64,000 nt of DNA, taken from Burkholderia glumae LMG 2196 = ATCC 33617 (GTDB lineage Bacteria; Pseudomonadota; Gammaproteobacteria; Burkholderiales; Burkholderiaceae). Shown piece after piece: positions 50,943 through 59,818 of the stretch. The stretch is from positions 806,001-870,000 of the forward strand of contig NZ_CP009435.1 in assembly GCF_000960995.1 (NCBI RefSeq), in the 5' to 3' direction. The notes below the pieces were generated by a model that did no database searches, was not told the origin of the DNA, and was given only the letters and a program-made list of their open reading frames with translations. Positions within the stretch are counted from its first letter, which is position 1; every line of letters starts with the position of its first letter. Both the position numbers and the translations under genes were made by a program.

Positions 50943-51731
50943 TTAGCTCTTCATCTGCGTGACGGTCTGCAGCATCTGGTCGGACGTGGTCACGGCCTTG
51001 CTGTTGATCTCGTAGGCGCGCTGGGTCTGGATCATGTTGACCAGTTCCTGCACCACGTTCACGTTCGACGACTCGACGTAGCCCTGATTCAGCGAGCCCG
51101 CGCCGTTCAGGCCCGGCGTCGTCACGTTCGGCGCGCCCGACGAGGTGGTTTCCGCGAACAGGTTCTGGCCGAGCGCGTTGAGCCCTTCCGGGTTGATGAA
51201 GGTGGCCAGCTGCATCGAGCCGATCTGCACCGCGTTGGTCGAGCCCGGCTGGGTGACCGTCACCACGCCGTCGGCGCCGATCGTCAGCGACTGCGCGTTC
51301 TGCGGCACGGTGATGGCCGGCAGCACCTGGTAGCCCGCCGAGGTGACGAGCTGGCCCTGGTTGTTGGCCTGGAACGAGCCGTCGCGCGTGTAGGCGGTGG
51401 TGCCGTCCGGCATCAGCACCTGGAAGAAGCCCTGGCCGTTGATCGCGACGTCGCGCGAGTTGCCGGTCTGCTGCAGGTTGCCCTGCGTGTAGAGCCGCTC
51501 GGTGGCGACCTGCTGCACGCCGGTGCCGAGCTGCAGGCCCGAGGGCAGCTCGGTTTGCTGCGTCGAGTTCGCGCCCGGCTGGCGCACCGTCTGGTACAGC
51601 AGGTCCTCGAACACGGCGCGCGAGCCCTTGAAGCCATTGGTGCTCACGTTCGCGAGGTTGTTCGAGATCACGTCCATCTGCGCCTGCTGCGCATTCATGC
51701 CGGTCGCGGCGATGTAGAGAGATCGGTTCAC
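50943..51731 (-). CDS. flgG: Flagellar distal rod protein FlgG
   Basis: A 262-residue FlgG, the usual size. NRSLYIAATGMNAQQAQMDVISNNLANVSTNGFKGSRA at the N-terminus and ESSNVNVVQELVNMIQTQRAYEINSKAV near the C-terminus (landmarks MDVISNNLANVSTNGFK and VVQELVNMIQTQRAYE) are the flagellar rod/hook signatures. Second rod gene of the flgFG pair. Confidence 0.97.
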   Translation of the reverse strand: MNRSLYIAATGMNAQQAQMDVISNNLANVSTNGFKGSRAVFEDLLYQTVRQPGANSTQQTELPSGLQLGTGVQQVATERLYTQGNLQQTGNSRDVAINGQGFFQVLMPDGTTAYTRDGSFQANNQGQLVTSAGYQVLPAITVPQNAQSLTIGADGVVTVTQPGSTNAVQIGSMQLATFINPEGLNALGQNLFAETTSSGAPNVTTPGLNGAGSLNQGYVESSNVNVVQELVNMIQTQRAYEINSKAVTTSDQMLQTVTQMKS

Positions 51732-51762
51732 TGGGGTTTCTCCTGCGGATTCGATGACCGGC

Positions 51763-52515
51763 TCAGCTGAAGCTGAGGATCTGGTTTGCGTTCTGCTCGT
51801 TCTGGTCGGCGGTTTCGATCAGCTTGGTATGCAGCTGAAAGGCGCGCGCGTTGTCGAGCATCGACACCATCGCGCTGACCGGATTCACGTTGCTGCCCTC
51901 GAGCGAGCTGGGCGCGAGCACGACGCTCGGGTCCACCTCGGCGGGATTGCCGTCGGTGGTGCGGAACAGGCCGTCGTCGCCGCGCTTCATGCTGGCCGGC
52001 TCCGGATTGACGAGCTTGAGCTGGTCGACCATCGCGATCGCCGAGGGCGGATCGCCCGCGGCGAGCACCGACACGGTGCCGTCGGAGCCGATCGTCACCT
52101 GCCCGTTCGGCGGCACCGAGATCGGGCCGCCGGTGCCCACCACCGGCAGGTTCGAGGCGTTCACCAGCTGGCCGTTCTCGTCCACGTGCAGGTTGCCGGC
52201 GCGCGTGTAGCCCTCGCTGCCGTCGGGCGCGAGCACGGTGAGCCAGCCCTTGCCCTGCACCGCCACGTCGAGCGGGTTGCCGGTGCGCGCGATCGGGCCG
52301 GCCGAATAGTCGGCGCCGGGCGTCGAGCTCAGCACGAAGGTGCGGGTGGTGTCGGGGTTGCTGGCCTCGCCGAAATTCATCGGCACCGCGCGGTAGGTCG
52401 CGAGCTGCGCGCGAAAACCGGTCGTCGACGTGTTCGCGAGATTGTTCGCGATCACGGACTGCTGGTCGAGCGCCTGATCCGCGCCCGTCATTGCCGTATA
52501 GATCAGTCGGTCCAT
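51763..52515 (-). CDS. flgF: Flagellar proximal rod protein FlgF
   Basis: A 250-residue FlgF. DRLIYTAMTGADQALDQQSVIANNLANTSTTGFRAQLA (landmark QSVIANNLANTSTTGF) at the N-terminus and SNVNPVSAMVSMLDNARAFQLHTKLI near the C-terminus. Shorter than and paralogous to FlgG. In the operon between flgE and flgG. Confidence 0.96.
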   Translation of the reverse strand: MDRLIYTAMTGADQALDQQSVIANNLANTSTTGFRAQLATYRAVPMNFGEASNPDTTRTFVLSSTPGADYSAGPIARTGNPLDVAVQGKGWLTVLAPDGSEGYTRAGNLHVDENGQLVNASNLPVVGTGGPISVPPNGQVTIGSDGTVSVLAAGDPPSAIAMVDQLKLVNPEPASMKRGDDGLFRTTDGNPAEVDPSVVLAPSSLEGSNVNPVSAMVSMLDNARAFQLHTKLIETADQNEQNANQILSFS

Positions 52516-52546
52516 GGTCGTTGGTTCCGGTTTCGCGCGCCGCGCG

Positions 52547-53785
52547 TTACAGGTTGAGCAGCGTCTGGTCGACGGTCTGCTGGGTCTTGATGGTCTGCGC
52601 GTTGGCCTGGTAGTTGCGCTGCGCGGTGATCAGGTTGACCAGCTCGCCCGTCAGGTCGACCGTCGAATTCTCGGTCGTGCTGCCCTTGATGGTGCCGTGG
52701 TTGGTGCTGCCCGGCACGCCGATCTGCGGCACGCCGGAGGCGGCGGTCTGGATGTACTGGTTGCCGCCGATGCTGGTGAGGCCCTGCGGATCGTTGAAGT
52801 TCACCACGAACACCTGGCCGAGCTTCATGCTCTGGCCGTTCGAGTAGCTGCCCGTGATGGTGCCGTCGGCGGCCACCGAGTAGTTCTGCAGCGCGCCCGA
52901 CGCAAAGCCGTCGGCCACCAGGTTCGACACGCCGCTCTTGGTCGCGCCGAACTGGGTCGAGCCGGTCAGGTCGAGCGAGACCGACTGCGGCGTCACCGCG
53001 CCGGTGGTATTGGCTATGCTGAAGGTGAACTTGTTGCCCGAAGCCGTCGCGCTCTTCGCGGTCAGCCCGGTCAGCTTGCCCGAGCTGTCGAACGAGGCCG
53101 TGCCGAGGTCGGTCGGGGCGGTGTTGTCGGCGCCCGCGTACACTTCCCAGCTGCCGACGGTGGTCGACTTCACGAAGTACAGGTTCACCGTCTTCGCGTT
53201 GCCGAGCGAGTCGTAGGCTTGCACCGGCTGCTTGAGCGTGTAGGTCGACGAGTCGCTGAAGTTGAACGGCGAGTTGGTCTGCGCCGTGTCGGTCGTGCTC
53301 AGGTTGAACTGGCCGGTGATCGACGAAGTCGCCTTCGGCGGGATGTTGCCCTGCGGCGCGGTCAGCGGCACGATCGCCGAGGTGTTGATGCTGCCGTCGG
53401 CGTTCACGCCATAGCCCATCAGCTGGCCGCCGGCCGAGTTGGTGATGTTGCCGCTCGCGTTCGGGCTGAACTGGCCGTCGCGCGTGTAGGTGGTCACGCC
53501 GTTCGAGTTCACCTGGAAGAAGCCGTTGCCCGAGATGGCCATGCTCAGCGGGTTCTGCGAGGTGGCGAAGCCGCCCTGCTGGAACACCTGCGCGACCGTC
53601 GCCAGCTGCGTGCCGATGCCGATGCCGTTGGCGACCGCGCCCGACACCGAATTCGCGTACAAGTCCGAGAACTGCGCCGAGGCGGCCTTGAAGCCGACCG
53701 TGTTCGCGTTCGCGATGTTGTTGCCGATCACGTCGAGGTCGCTCGATGCGCCCTGCAAACCGCTCAAGCCCTGTTGATAACCCAT
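52547..53785 (-). CDS. flgE: Flagellar hook protein FlgE
   Basis: A 412-residue hook subunit. GYQQGLSGLQGASSDLDVIGNNIANANTVGFKAA (landmark DVIGNNIANANTVGFK) and the terminal VDLTGELVNLITAQRNYQANAQTIKTQQTVDQTLLNL (landmark LVNLITAQRNYQANAQ) are conserved; the D2/D3 middle is variable. Exported by the flagellar apparatus and assembled on the FlgD cap. Confidence 0.97.
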   Translation of the reverse strand: MGYQQGLSGLQGASSDLDVIGNNIANANTVGFKAASAQFSDLYANSVSGAVANGIGIGTQLATVAQVFQQGGFATSQNPLSMAISGNGFFQVNSNGVTTYTRDGQFSPNASGNITNSAGGQLMGYGVNADGSINTSAIVPLTAPQGNIPPKATSSITGQFNLSTTDTAQTNSPFNFSDSSTYTLKQPVQAYDSLGNAKTVNLYFVKSTTVGSWEVYAGADNTAPTDLGTASFDSSGKLTGLTAKSATASGNKFTFSIANTTGAVTPQSVSLDLTGSTQFGATKSGVSNLVADGFASGALQNYSVAADGTITGSYSNGQSMKLGQVFVVNFNDPQGLTSIGGNQYIQTAASGVPQIGVPGSTNHGTIKGSTTENSTVDLTGELVNLITAQRNYQANAQTIKTQQTVDQTLLNL

Positions 53786-53816
53786 GTTGGTCTCCGATGG
53801 CGCGAGGCCTGATCAG

Positions 53817-54593
53817 TTAGGTAGACGAGGAATTGTTCTTGTCGGCCGTGCCCGAGCCACTGCCGGAACTGCTGGTGCCGCTCGAGGCGGTCCCCGGGAA
53901 GATCGCGCCGACGTTCGGCAGGCCGACCGTCGTGCCGTTCGAAAGCACCAGGCCCGGGGTGCCGTCCGACTGGCGGATCACGCTCTGCACCTGCGCGGCC
54001 GTGAGCGTGGTCGCCGAGGTGCTGGCGCCGCTGCCGTCCGTGTAGCTGGCGCTGATGGTGTACTTGCCGTCTGGCAGCGTCGCGCCCGACGAGTCGGTCG
54101 GCGTCCAGTTGATCGGGATCGTGCCGGCCGCCTGCGCGCCCGCGTCGATCGTGTTGACCACCGTGCCGGCCGAATTCTTGACGGTGATCTTCAGGTCGGC
54201 GGCGGCGGACGGCAGCTGCACGCCGAAGCCCGTGCCGGCGCCGCCCGAGACGCTGAGCGTGCTGCCGGGGGCCAGTACGTTGCTGCCGATCAGCAGCGCC
54301 GCCTGGGTCTGCTGGCCGGCGGTGATCTGCGAGGACAGCGAGGACAGCGACGAGTTGAGCTGCGCGATGCCGCTCACGGTATTGATCTGCGCGAGCTGGG
54401 ACGTCATCTGCGAGCTGTCCACCGGGCTCGTCGGGTCCTGGTTCTGCAGCTGCGTGACGAGCAGCTTCAGGAAGGTCTGCTGCAGGTCCGACGCCGAGGT
54501 CGACGCCACGCCGCTGTTGTTGCTCATCGTGTCGACCGGCAGAGTGGACGTGTTCGTGCCGTTGCTGCCGATCGAGTTGGTAGTGGAGCTCAT
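53817..54593 (-). CDS. flgD: Hook cap/assembly protein FlgD
   Basis: A 258-residue FlgD scaffold for hook assembly. N-terminal QTFLKLLVTQLQNQDPTSPVDSSQMTSQLAQINTVSGI (landmark FLKLLVTQLQNQDP) is the export/assembly signature; the C-terminal half has the FlgD Ig-like and tudor-like fold pattern (VVNTIDAGAQAAGTIPINWT, LPDGKYTISASY). Ser/Thr-rich tails at both ends. Confidence 0.95.
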   Translation of the reverse strand: MSSTTNSIGSNGTNTSTLPVDTMSNNSGVASTSASDLQQTFLKLLVTQLQNQDPTSPVDSSQMTSQLAQINTVSGIAQLNSSLSSLSSQITAGQQTQAALLIGSNVLAPGSTLSVSGGAGTGFGVQLPSAAADLKITVKNSAGTVVNTIDAGAQAAGTIPINWTPTDSSGATLPDGKYTISASYTDGSGASTSATTLTAAQVQSVIRQSDGTPGLVLSNGTTVGLPNVGAIFPGTASSGTSSSGSGSGTADKNNSSST

Positions 54594-54700
54594 CTCCGGG
54601 TTGCCTTTCGCGAGTTCGCGGATACGCTGGGTCGGGTTGGGAATCGGTCGCGGGGTGAACCACGGGCCGCACCAGCACGCCCCGGTTCACGACACGGCAC

Positions 54701-55126
54701 TCAGGTGCCGATCGTCAGCGTCTTCAGCATCAGTTGCTTGGCGGTGTTCAGCGTCTCCACGTTCGCCTGGTACGAGCGCGAGGCCGAGATCATGTTCACC
54801 ATTTCCTGCACCGGGTCGACGTTCGGCAGCGTGACGTAGCCGTTGGCGTCGGCGGTCGGATTCGACGGGTCGTAGCTGGTCTTCATCGGCGACGGATCGT
54901 CGATCACCTGCTTGACCTGCACGCCGCCCACCCCCTGCCCGGAGCGCGTGCGCGCGCCGCCGAGCGGCTGGGTCTCGAACACCACCTGCTTGGCTCGGTA
55001 AGGCTTGCCGTCCGGGCCGGTCACGCTGTCCGCGTTCGCCAGGTTCGACGCGGTCACGTTCAGGCGCTGCGATTCGGCGGACATCGCCGAACCGGCGACG
55101 TCGAAGATGTTCATCAGCGAAGGCAT
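54701..55126 (-). CDS. flgC: Flagellar proximal rod protein FlgC
   Basis: A 141-residue FlgC, normal length. NIFDVAGSAMSAESQRLNVTASNLANADSV and GYVTLPNVDPVQEMVNMISASRSYQANVETLN (landmarks RLNVTASNLANADSV, VQEMVNMISASRSYQANV) are diagnostic. It follows flgB by 43 bases; the flgC-flgD gap is 107 bases without a recognised signal. Confidence 0.97.
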   Translation of the reverse strand: MPSLMNIFDVAGSAMSAESQRLNVTASNLANADSVTGPDGKPYRAKQVVFETQPLGGARTRSGQGVGGVQVKQVIDDPSPMKTSYDPSNPTADANGYVTLPNVDPVQEMVNMISASRSYQANVETLNTAKQLMLKTLTIGT

Positions 55127-55169
55127 GGAAATTCCTCGTTTGCGGCTGAAAGAATGGCGGCGTGCCGGG

Positions 55170-55658
55170 TTACGAACCCGAGGTGATCGCGGCGAGCATC
55201 GCCTTGATCTGGCCGGTCACCACCGTCATGCCGGCTTCGTAGTGCACCGTGTTGTCGGCGAACTGCACGCGCTCGGCGTCCAGATCGACCGTGTTGCCGT
55301 CCAGCGAGGGCTGGTTCGGGATCCGGTACGCGGCACGGCCGAAGTCGTCGCTCGGGCCGCCCGTGGCCGACAGGCGCGTGTTGCCGCTCATGTGGCCCGG
55401 CTCGGTGGCCGCCAGCGTCATGCCGCTCGTCACGCCGGCCGGCCGCGCCAGCGGCAGCTGCGTGGCGTTGTCGGCGGCGGCCTGGCCGGCCTGGTGCTTG
55501 AGCGAGCGGCCGAGCGCCGAGGCGAAGTCGACGTCGCGGGCCTGATAGCCCGGCGTGTCGGCGTTCGCGATGTTCGAAGAGATCAGTTCCTGCCGGTATG
55601 CGCGAACGTCGAGCGCCTGGCGGCCGAACGCGAATTCGGCGTCGAGTTTGTCCATCAT
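55170..55658 (-). CDS. flgB: Flagellar proximal rod protein FlgB
   Basis: A 162-residue FlgB. ALDVRAYRQELISSNIANADTPGYQARDVDF is the conserved start region (landmark LISSNIANADTPGYQARD) and NTVDLDAERVQFADNTVHYEAG the C-terminal one. ATG 55658 is chosen because GGAGG lies eight bases upstream; a second ATG follows directly. First gene of the flgBCDEFGHIJ operon, divergent from flgA; its promoter was not identified. Confidence 0.95.
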   Translation of the reverse strand: MMDKLDAEFAFGRQALDVRAYRQELISSNIANADTPGYQARDVDFASALGRSLKHQAGQAAADNATQLPLARPAGVTSGMTLAATEPGHMSGNTRLSATGGPSDDFGRAAYRIPNQPSLDGNTVDLDAERVQFADNTVHYEAGMTVVTGQIKAMLAAITSGS

Positions 55659-55873
55659 CGTGCGTTCCTCCATCGGGAGCGGTGCGGCGTCTCTTCCCCG
55701 CGCGCCGTGCGGCGGCCAAAAAAGACGCTTTTCGATGACAGCCATCGTAGGCGCGAGAGGCAAGCGGCAATCGGGCGAATAACCGGCAAAGCCCCCCTCT
55801 ATTCATCGTTTGCCGCCTCACCCGGCTGCCTAGAATGCGATCCCGTACCAACGGAATTCTCTAGGAGGCGGCG

Positions 55874-57406
55874 ATGGCGCAGACGAACGCGAACGCAGCG
55901 GCAGGCGCGGCACGCGGCTTCGGCGCGCGCGAGCGCTCCCGGCGTTGCCGCCTGGCCCTGCTGGCGCTGGGCCTGGCCGGCCTGCTGCCGAATCTGGCCG
56001 CCGCGCAGGCGGCCGGCGGCGACGGCATGATCGTGATCCCGGGCCGCGGCGAATCGGCCGAGACGGCGCTGGCCAACGCCAACGCGCACGGCGTGAGCAC
56101 CCCGGCCGCGCACCCGCCCGCGTCGAGCCTCGCTTCGTACAGCGCGGCCGACTTGCGCAACGCCTACGGCGCCGGCGCCCGCAGCGGCGGCACGCCGCCC
56201 GCGCCCGCCGGCACCATCGGCATCGTGCCGGGCGCGGGCGGCGACAGCGCGCTGCGTGCCGCCGCGATGGGCGAGACGCCCGCCAACCGGCCCGAGCCGC
56301 CGCTCTACCCCATGCCCGGCAGCGCGACGACGCGGCCGGCCGTGAATCGCGCGGCCCCGCGCACCGAAAACCAGGGCAACGAGGCGGCCGGCTACGCCGC
56401 CGGTTATGCGGCCGGCATCGCCGCGGCGCGCCGCGCGGCCGCGGCCCAGCCGGCGCCGGCCGCCGCGGCGCCGCGCCATCCGTCGGCCGGCTCGCGCGGC
56501 TCGGCCGCTACGGCGCCCGCGGCGCTCGGCACCGTGCGCGCCGTCTATTCACCGGGCGCGACGGAACGTGCGCCGGCCGGCCAGGATGCGGCGGGCGGCG
56601 CGATGCGCTACGCGGCGCCGGCCGTGATGCGCGTCTCGGCGCGCCAGAGCGCGCCCTCGCCGAGCGCCGTCGCCGCGGTGGTGGCGCCCACCCTGGCGCC
56701 CGCTCCGGCTGCCGCGCCGGCCGAGAACGGCGCGGCCCGCAACGCCGGCGCGGCCCCGGCCGCCGCGCTCGGCCAGCCGGCCGGCCAGCAGGACCCGGAA
56801 GCGATCCGCGCCGCGGCGCTCGCGTTCCTGCGCCAGCAGACGGCCGGCCTGCCCGGCAAGGCGATCGTCACGGTGACCGCCGCGTTCCCGCGCGGGCTCG
56901 CGGCTTGCGCCACGCTCGAACCGTTCCTGCCCACCGGCGCACGGCTCTGGGGCCGCACCACGGTGGGCGTGCGCTGCGCCGGCGCGCGGCCGTGGACGCT
57001 CTACCTGCAGTCGAAGATCGAGGTCCAAGGCAACTATTACGTCGCCGCGCACGCGCTCGCGCCGGGCGACGTGCTGACGGCCGCCGACCTCGTCGCGCAC
57101 GAGGGCGACCTGACCATGCTGCCGCTCGCCGTGATCACCGATCCGGCGCAGGCGGTGGGCGGCACCTCGCTGGTGCGCGTCGCGGCCGGGCTGCCGCTGC
57201 GCCAGGACATGCTGCGCAGCGCCTCGTCGGTCACCATCGGCCAGACCGTGCGGGTGGTGGCGGCCGGCCAGGGATTCTCGATTTCGTCGGAGGGCAGCGT
57301 GATGAACAACGCGGGGCCGGGACAGCAGGTGCGGGTCCGGCTGGCGGCCGGCCAGATCGTGACGGCGGTGGTGAAGGATGGGAACACGGTGGAAGTTCCG
57401 TTATGA
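55874..57406 (+). CDS. flgA: P-ring assembly chaperone FlgA with long low-complexity N-terminal extension
   Basis: A 510-residue FlgA, about twice the usual 220-250. A signal peptide or membrane anchor (LALLALGLAGLLPNLAAAQA) is followed by about 260 residues rich in Ala, Pro and Gly with no recognisable fold; the conserved part starts near residue 310 (DPEAIRAAALAFLRQQTAGL) and contains the SAF/FlgA domain (LEPFLPTGARLWGRTTVGVRC, VVAAGQGFSISSEGSVMNNAGPGQQVRVRLAAG-type C-terminus, landmark QVRVRLAAGQIVTAVV). AGGAGG precedes the ATG. Divergent from flgB; flgM and flgN follow. Confidence 0.92.
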   Translation: MAQTNANAAAGAARGFGARERSRRCRLALLALGLAGLLPNLAAAQAAGGDGMIVIPGRGESAETALANANAHGVSTPAAHPPASSLASYSAADLRNAYGAGARSGGTPPAPAGTIGIVPGAGGDSALRAAAMGETPANRPEPPLYPMPGSATTRPAVNRAAPRTENQGNEAAGYAAGYAAGIAAARRAAAAQPAPAAAAPRHPSAGSRGSAATAPAALGTVRAVYSPGATERAPAGQDAAGGAMRYAAPAVMRVSARQSAPSPSAVAAVVAPTLAPAPAAAPAENGAARNAGAAPAAALGQPAGQQDPEAIRAAALAFLRQQTAGLPGKAIVTVTAAFPRGLAACATLEPFLPTGARLWGRTTVGVRCAGARPWTLYLQSKIEVQGNYYVAAHALAPGDVLTAADLVAHEGDLTMLPLAVITDPAQAVGGTSLVRVAAGLPLRQDMLRSASSVTIGQTVRVVAAGQGFSISSEGSVMNNAGPGQQVRVRLAAGQIVTAVVKDGNTVEVPL

Positions 57407-57433
57407 TGGGCGCGGCCTGAAAGCGGCCGGAAA

Positions 57434-57459
57434 GCTTGCAAAGATTTGTTTATGCAAGC
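57434..57459 (+). terminator. Stem-loop between flgA and flgM
   Basis: A 7-bp stem GCTTGCA/TGCAAGC with a 12-base AT-rich loop, followed by CTTTAT. Sits just before the flgM promoter; weak terminator candidate. Confidence 0.35.
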
Positions 57460-57479
57460 CTTTATGGATGAGCAGGCGC

Positions 57480-57506
57480 TAAAGTTCGGCTCTGATCTGC
57501 CGTTAT
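57480..57506 (+). promoter_or_regulatory. Sigma-28 (FliA) promoter of flgM
   Basis: TAAAGTTC (57480-57487), 11 bases, GCCGTTAT (57499-57506): near-perfect match to TAAAGTTT-N11-GCCGATAA with exact spacing. It ends 28 bases before the flgM start, giving the classical FliA-FlgM feedback loop. Confidence 0.85.
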
Positions 57507-57534
57507 CTTGCTCAAATCGTTCAGGAAGCCCATC

Positions 57535-57870
57535 GTGAAAATCGATACCACCCCCGCCACGAACGTCCGCCCGGCGTCCCCCGACGCCGCTTCGCCGCGT
57601 ACCCAGGCCAGCAGCAGCACCGCCCCGGCGGCTGCCGCGCCGGCCGAAAGCGCGCCGGCCGGCGGCGATGCGAACGTGAATCTGTCCTCCCTGTCCACGA
57701 ATCTGCGTTTGCTCGCGGCTTCGGGATCGGCCGACATCGACACCGCGAAAGTGCAGTCGATCCGCGACGCGATCAAGAATGGATCGCTGACGATCGACAC
57801 CGGCAAGATCGCGGACGGCATCCTGCAGACGGCCAGCGAGCTGCTGCGGACACCGGCGAGCCTCGGCTGA
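57535..57870 (+). CDS. flgM: Anti-sigma-28 factor FlgM
   Basis: A 111-residue FlgM that holds FliA inactive until exported through the finished hook. The GTG start (VKIDTTP, a typical FlgM beginning) has AGGAAG upstream. The N-terminal half is Ala/Ser/Pro-rich and disordered; the C-terminal sigma-binding helices are VNLSSLSTNLRLLAASGSADIDTAKVQSIRDAIKNGSLTID (landmarks IDTAKVQSIRDAIKNG and IADGILQTASELL). Own sigma-28 promoter. Confidence 0.95.
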   Translation: MKIDTTPATNVRPASPDAASPRTQASSSTAPAAAAPAESAPAGGDANVNLSSLSTNLRLLAASGSADIDTAKVQSIRDAIKNGSLTIDTGKIADGILQTASELLRTPASLG

Positions 57871-57936
57871 GCACGACGCGGATGACGCCCCCGGGCGCGC
57901 GGATGGTCCGTGCGCCGTCGTTTTGAGCGAGATGCA

Positions 57937-58377
57937 ATGAAAGAAGCCCTGCTGGCGACGATCAACGACGAGCATGCGACGGTCGAGGCCTTCGCTTCGC
58001 TGCTCGTCTACGAGCAAAAGGCACTGACGGCGGCGTCGCCGGCCGACACGCTGCCGGACATCATCGCGCGCAAGACGGAGCTGGTCGAACGGCTCGCGTC
58101 GCTGGAAAAGCAGCGCGACGCGCAGCTCGCGGCGCTCGGCTACGCGGCCGGCAAGGCCGGCATCGACGCGGCCGCCGAGCGCGACCCCGGCATCGCGAGC
58201 CGCTGGAAGCTGCTGCGCGACGCCACCGAGCGCGCGCGCCACGCCAACATGAACAACGGCATGCTGATCCGCATCCGCATGGACTACAACGAGCGCACCC
58301 TCCAGGTGCTGCGCGCGCAGCCCGCGCGCGCCGGTCTCTACGGCCCCGACGGGCGCGTCTCCAACCCGGTGCGCTGA
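57937..58377 (+). CDS. flgN: FlgK/FlgL export chaperone FlgN
   Basis: A 146-residue helical protein in the standard flgN position after flgM. KEALLATINDEHATVEAFASLLVYEQKAL and KTELVERLASLEKQRDAQLAALGY (landmarks EHATVEAFASLLVYEQKAL, RKTELVERLASLE) are FlgN-family helices. Binds the C-termini of FlgK and FlgL before export. A terminator follows the stop directly. Confidence 0.9.
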   Translation: MKEALLATINDEHATVEAFASLLVYEQKALTAASPADTLPDIIARKTELVERLASLEKQRDAQLAALGYAAGKAGIDAAAERDPGIASRWKLLRDATERARHANMNNGMLIRIRMDYNERTLQVLRAQPARAGLYGPDGRVSNPVR

Positions 58378-58380
58378 GCG

Positions 58381-58413
58381 GCGGGCGGCAGGCGCCGCCC
58401 GCACCCGGGTTTT
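58381..58413 (+). terminator. Intrinsic terminator of flgMN
   Basis: Perfect 9-bp stem (58381-58389, 58394-58402) with a 4-base loop, followed after a short GC stretch by TTTT at 58410-58413. Begins three bases after the flgN stop. Confidence 0.7.
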
Positions 58414-58550
58414 CCCGTAGATCGCCGCGGCTTGTGCCGCTGTCTCGTATCGACCGCCCCGGCGCCGCCGCTTCGGCAGGCGCCGTCCGACCGACTCGTC
58501 ACGGCGCCCGACCGGCCACCGTCTCGTCCCGCCGTCCTACCCTCCCAGCC

Positions 58551-59798
58551 TCAGCCGTGCTCGCCGGTCGCGAGCGCCGCCGCCACCGCGTCGGTGCGTG
58601 CTCGCTGCACGGCATCGCGGATCGCGTCCGGATTGCCGCGATGGCCGGCCGCGATCTGCCCGGCATCGACCGCGCGCGCGGCGACCAGCGCGCGCCGCAG
58701 CCGCTCGGCCTGCGGATACGGCTGCGTCTCGAGCCCGAGCCGGCCTCGCGCGTCCGCCTCGCAGGCCTGCAGCATCTCGGCGAAGCGCCCCGGCTTGCGC
58801 AGCGCGTCGGCGCGTTCGAGCAGGCGCACCAGCGCGGCGGCACTCATCGACATCACCTGGTGCAGGTTGCCGTGCTCGCGCGCCACCAGCAGCGCCAGGT
58901 CGCGACACTCGTTCGGCACGCGCAGCCGCTCGCAGAGCGGCCTGAGCAGATCGACGCTGCGGCCCTCGTGGCCGATGTGGCGCGGCAGCACCTCGGCCGG
59001 CGTGGTGGCCTTGCCGAGATCGTGGGTCAGCGCGGCGAACCGCACCGGCAGCGAATAGGCATGCTTGGCCGCGTGATCGATCACCATCATCACGTGCACC
59101 CCGGTATCCACCTCGGGGTGGTAGTCGGCGCGCTGCGGCACGCCGAACAGCGCGTCCACCTCGGGCAGGATGCGCGCCAGCGCACCGCACTCGCGCAGCA
59201 CCGCGAACATGCGCGACGGCTTCGCCTCCATCAGCCCGCGCGACACCTCCTGCCAGACCCGCTCCGGCACCAGCGCGTCCACCTCGCCCGCCGCCACCAT
59301 CTCGCGCATCAGCGCGAGCGTCTCGGGCGCCACCGTGAAATCGGCGAAACGGGCCGCGAAGCGCGCGACGCGCAGAATCCGCACCGGGTCCTCGACGAAC
59401 GCCGGCCCGACGTGGCGGAACCGCTTCGCGGCCAGATCGGCGCGCCCGCCGAACGGGTCGATCAGCTCGCCCGTGATCCGGCCGTCCGGATCGATCTCGC
59501 GCGCCATCGCGTTGATCGTCAGGTCGCGGCGCGCCAGATCCTCGTCGAGCGTCACGTCCGGCGCGTAATGGAACTGGAAGCCGTGATAGCCGGCCGCCGT
59601 CTTGCGCTCGGTGCGCGCGAGCGCGTACTCCTCGTGCGTCTGCGGGTGCAGGAACACCGGGAAATCCTTGCCCACCGGGCGGAAGCCGCGCGCGGCCAGC
59701 TGCTCCGGCGTGGCGCCCACCACCACGTAGTCGCGGTCCTGCACCGGCAGGCCGAGCAGGGCATCGCGGATCGCACCGCCTACCACATAGATGTTCAT
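58551..59798 (-). CDS. cca: Multifunctional CCA tRNA nucleotidyltransferase
   Basis: A 415-residue CCA-adding enzyme with HD domain. Nucleotidyltransferase core: YVVGGAIRDALLGLPVQDRDYVVVG (landmark VGGAIRDALLGLPVQDRDYV), ARRDLTINAMA, FVEDPVRILRVARFAAR. C-terminal HD phosphohydrolase with ALTHDLGKATTP near residue 262 (2',3'-cyclic phosphodiesterase/phosphatase activity in the E. coli relative). GGAGG precedes the ATG. The frame remains open upstream into the GST gene only by chance. Confidence 0.96.
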   Translation of the reverse strand: MNIYVVGGAIRDALLGLPVQDRDYVVVGATPEQLAARGFRPVGKDFPVFLHPQTHEEYALARTERKTAAGYHGFQFHYAPDVTLDEDLARRDLTINAMAREIDPDGRITGELIDPFGGRADLAAKRFRHVGPAFVEDPVRILRVARFAARFADFTVAPETLALMREMVAAGEVDALVPERVWQEVSRGLMEAKPSRMFAVLRECGALARILPEVDALFGVPQRADYHPEVDTGVHVMMVIDHAAKHAYSLPVRFAALTHDLGKATTPAEVLPRHIGHEGRSVDLLRPLCERLRVPNECRDLALLVAREHGNLHQVMSMSAAALVRLLERADALRKPGRFAEMLQACEADARGRLGLETQPYPQAERLRRALVAARAVDAGQIAAGHRGNPDAIRDAVQRARTDAVAAALATGEHG

Positions 59799-59818
59799 GC
59801 GCTTGCCTCCCGGCCTTC

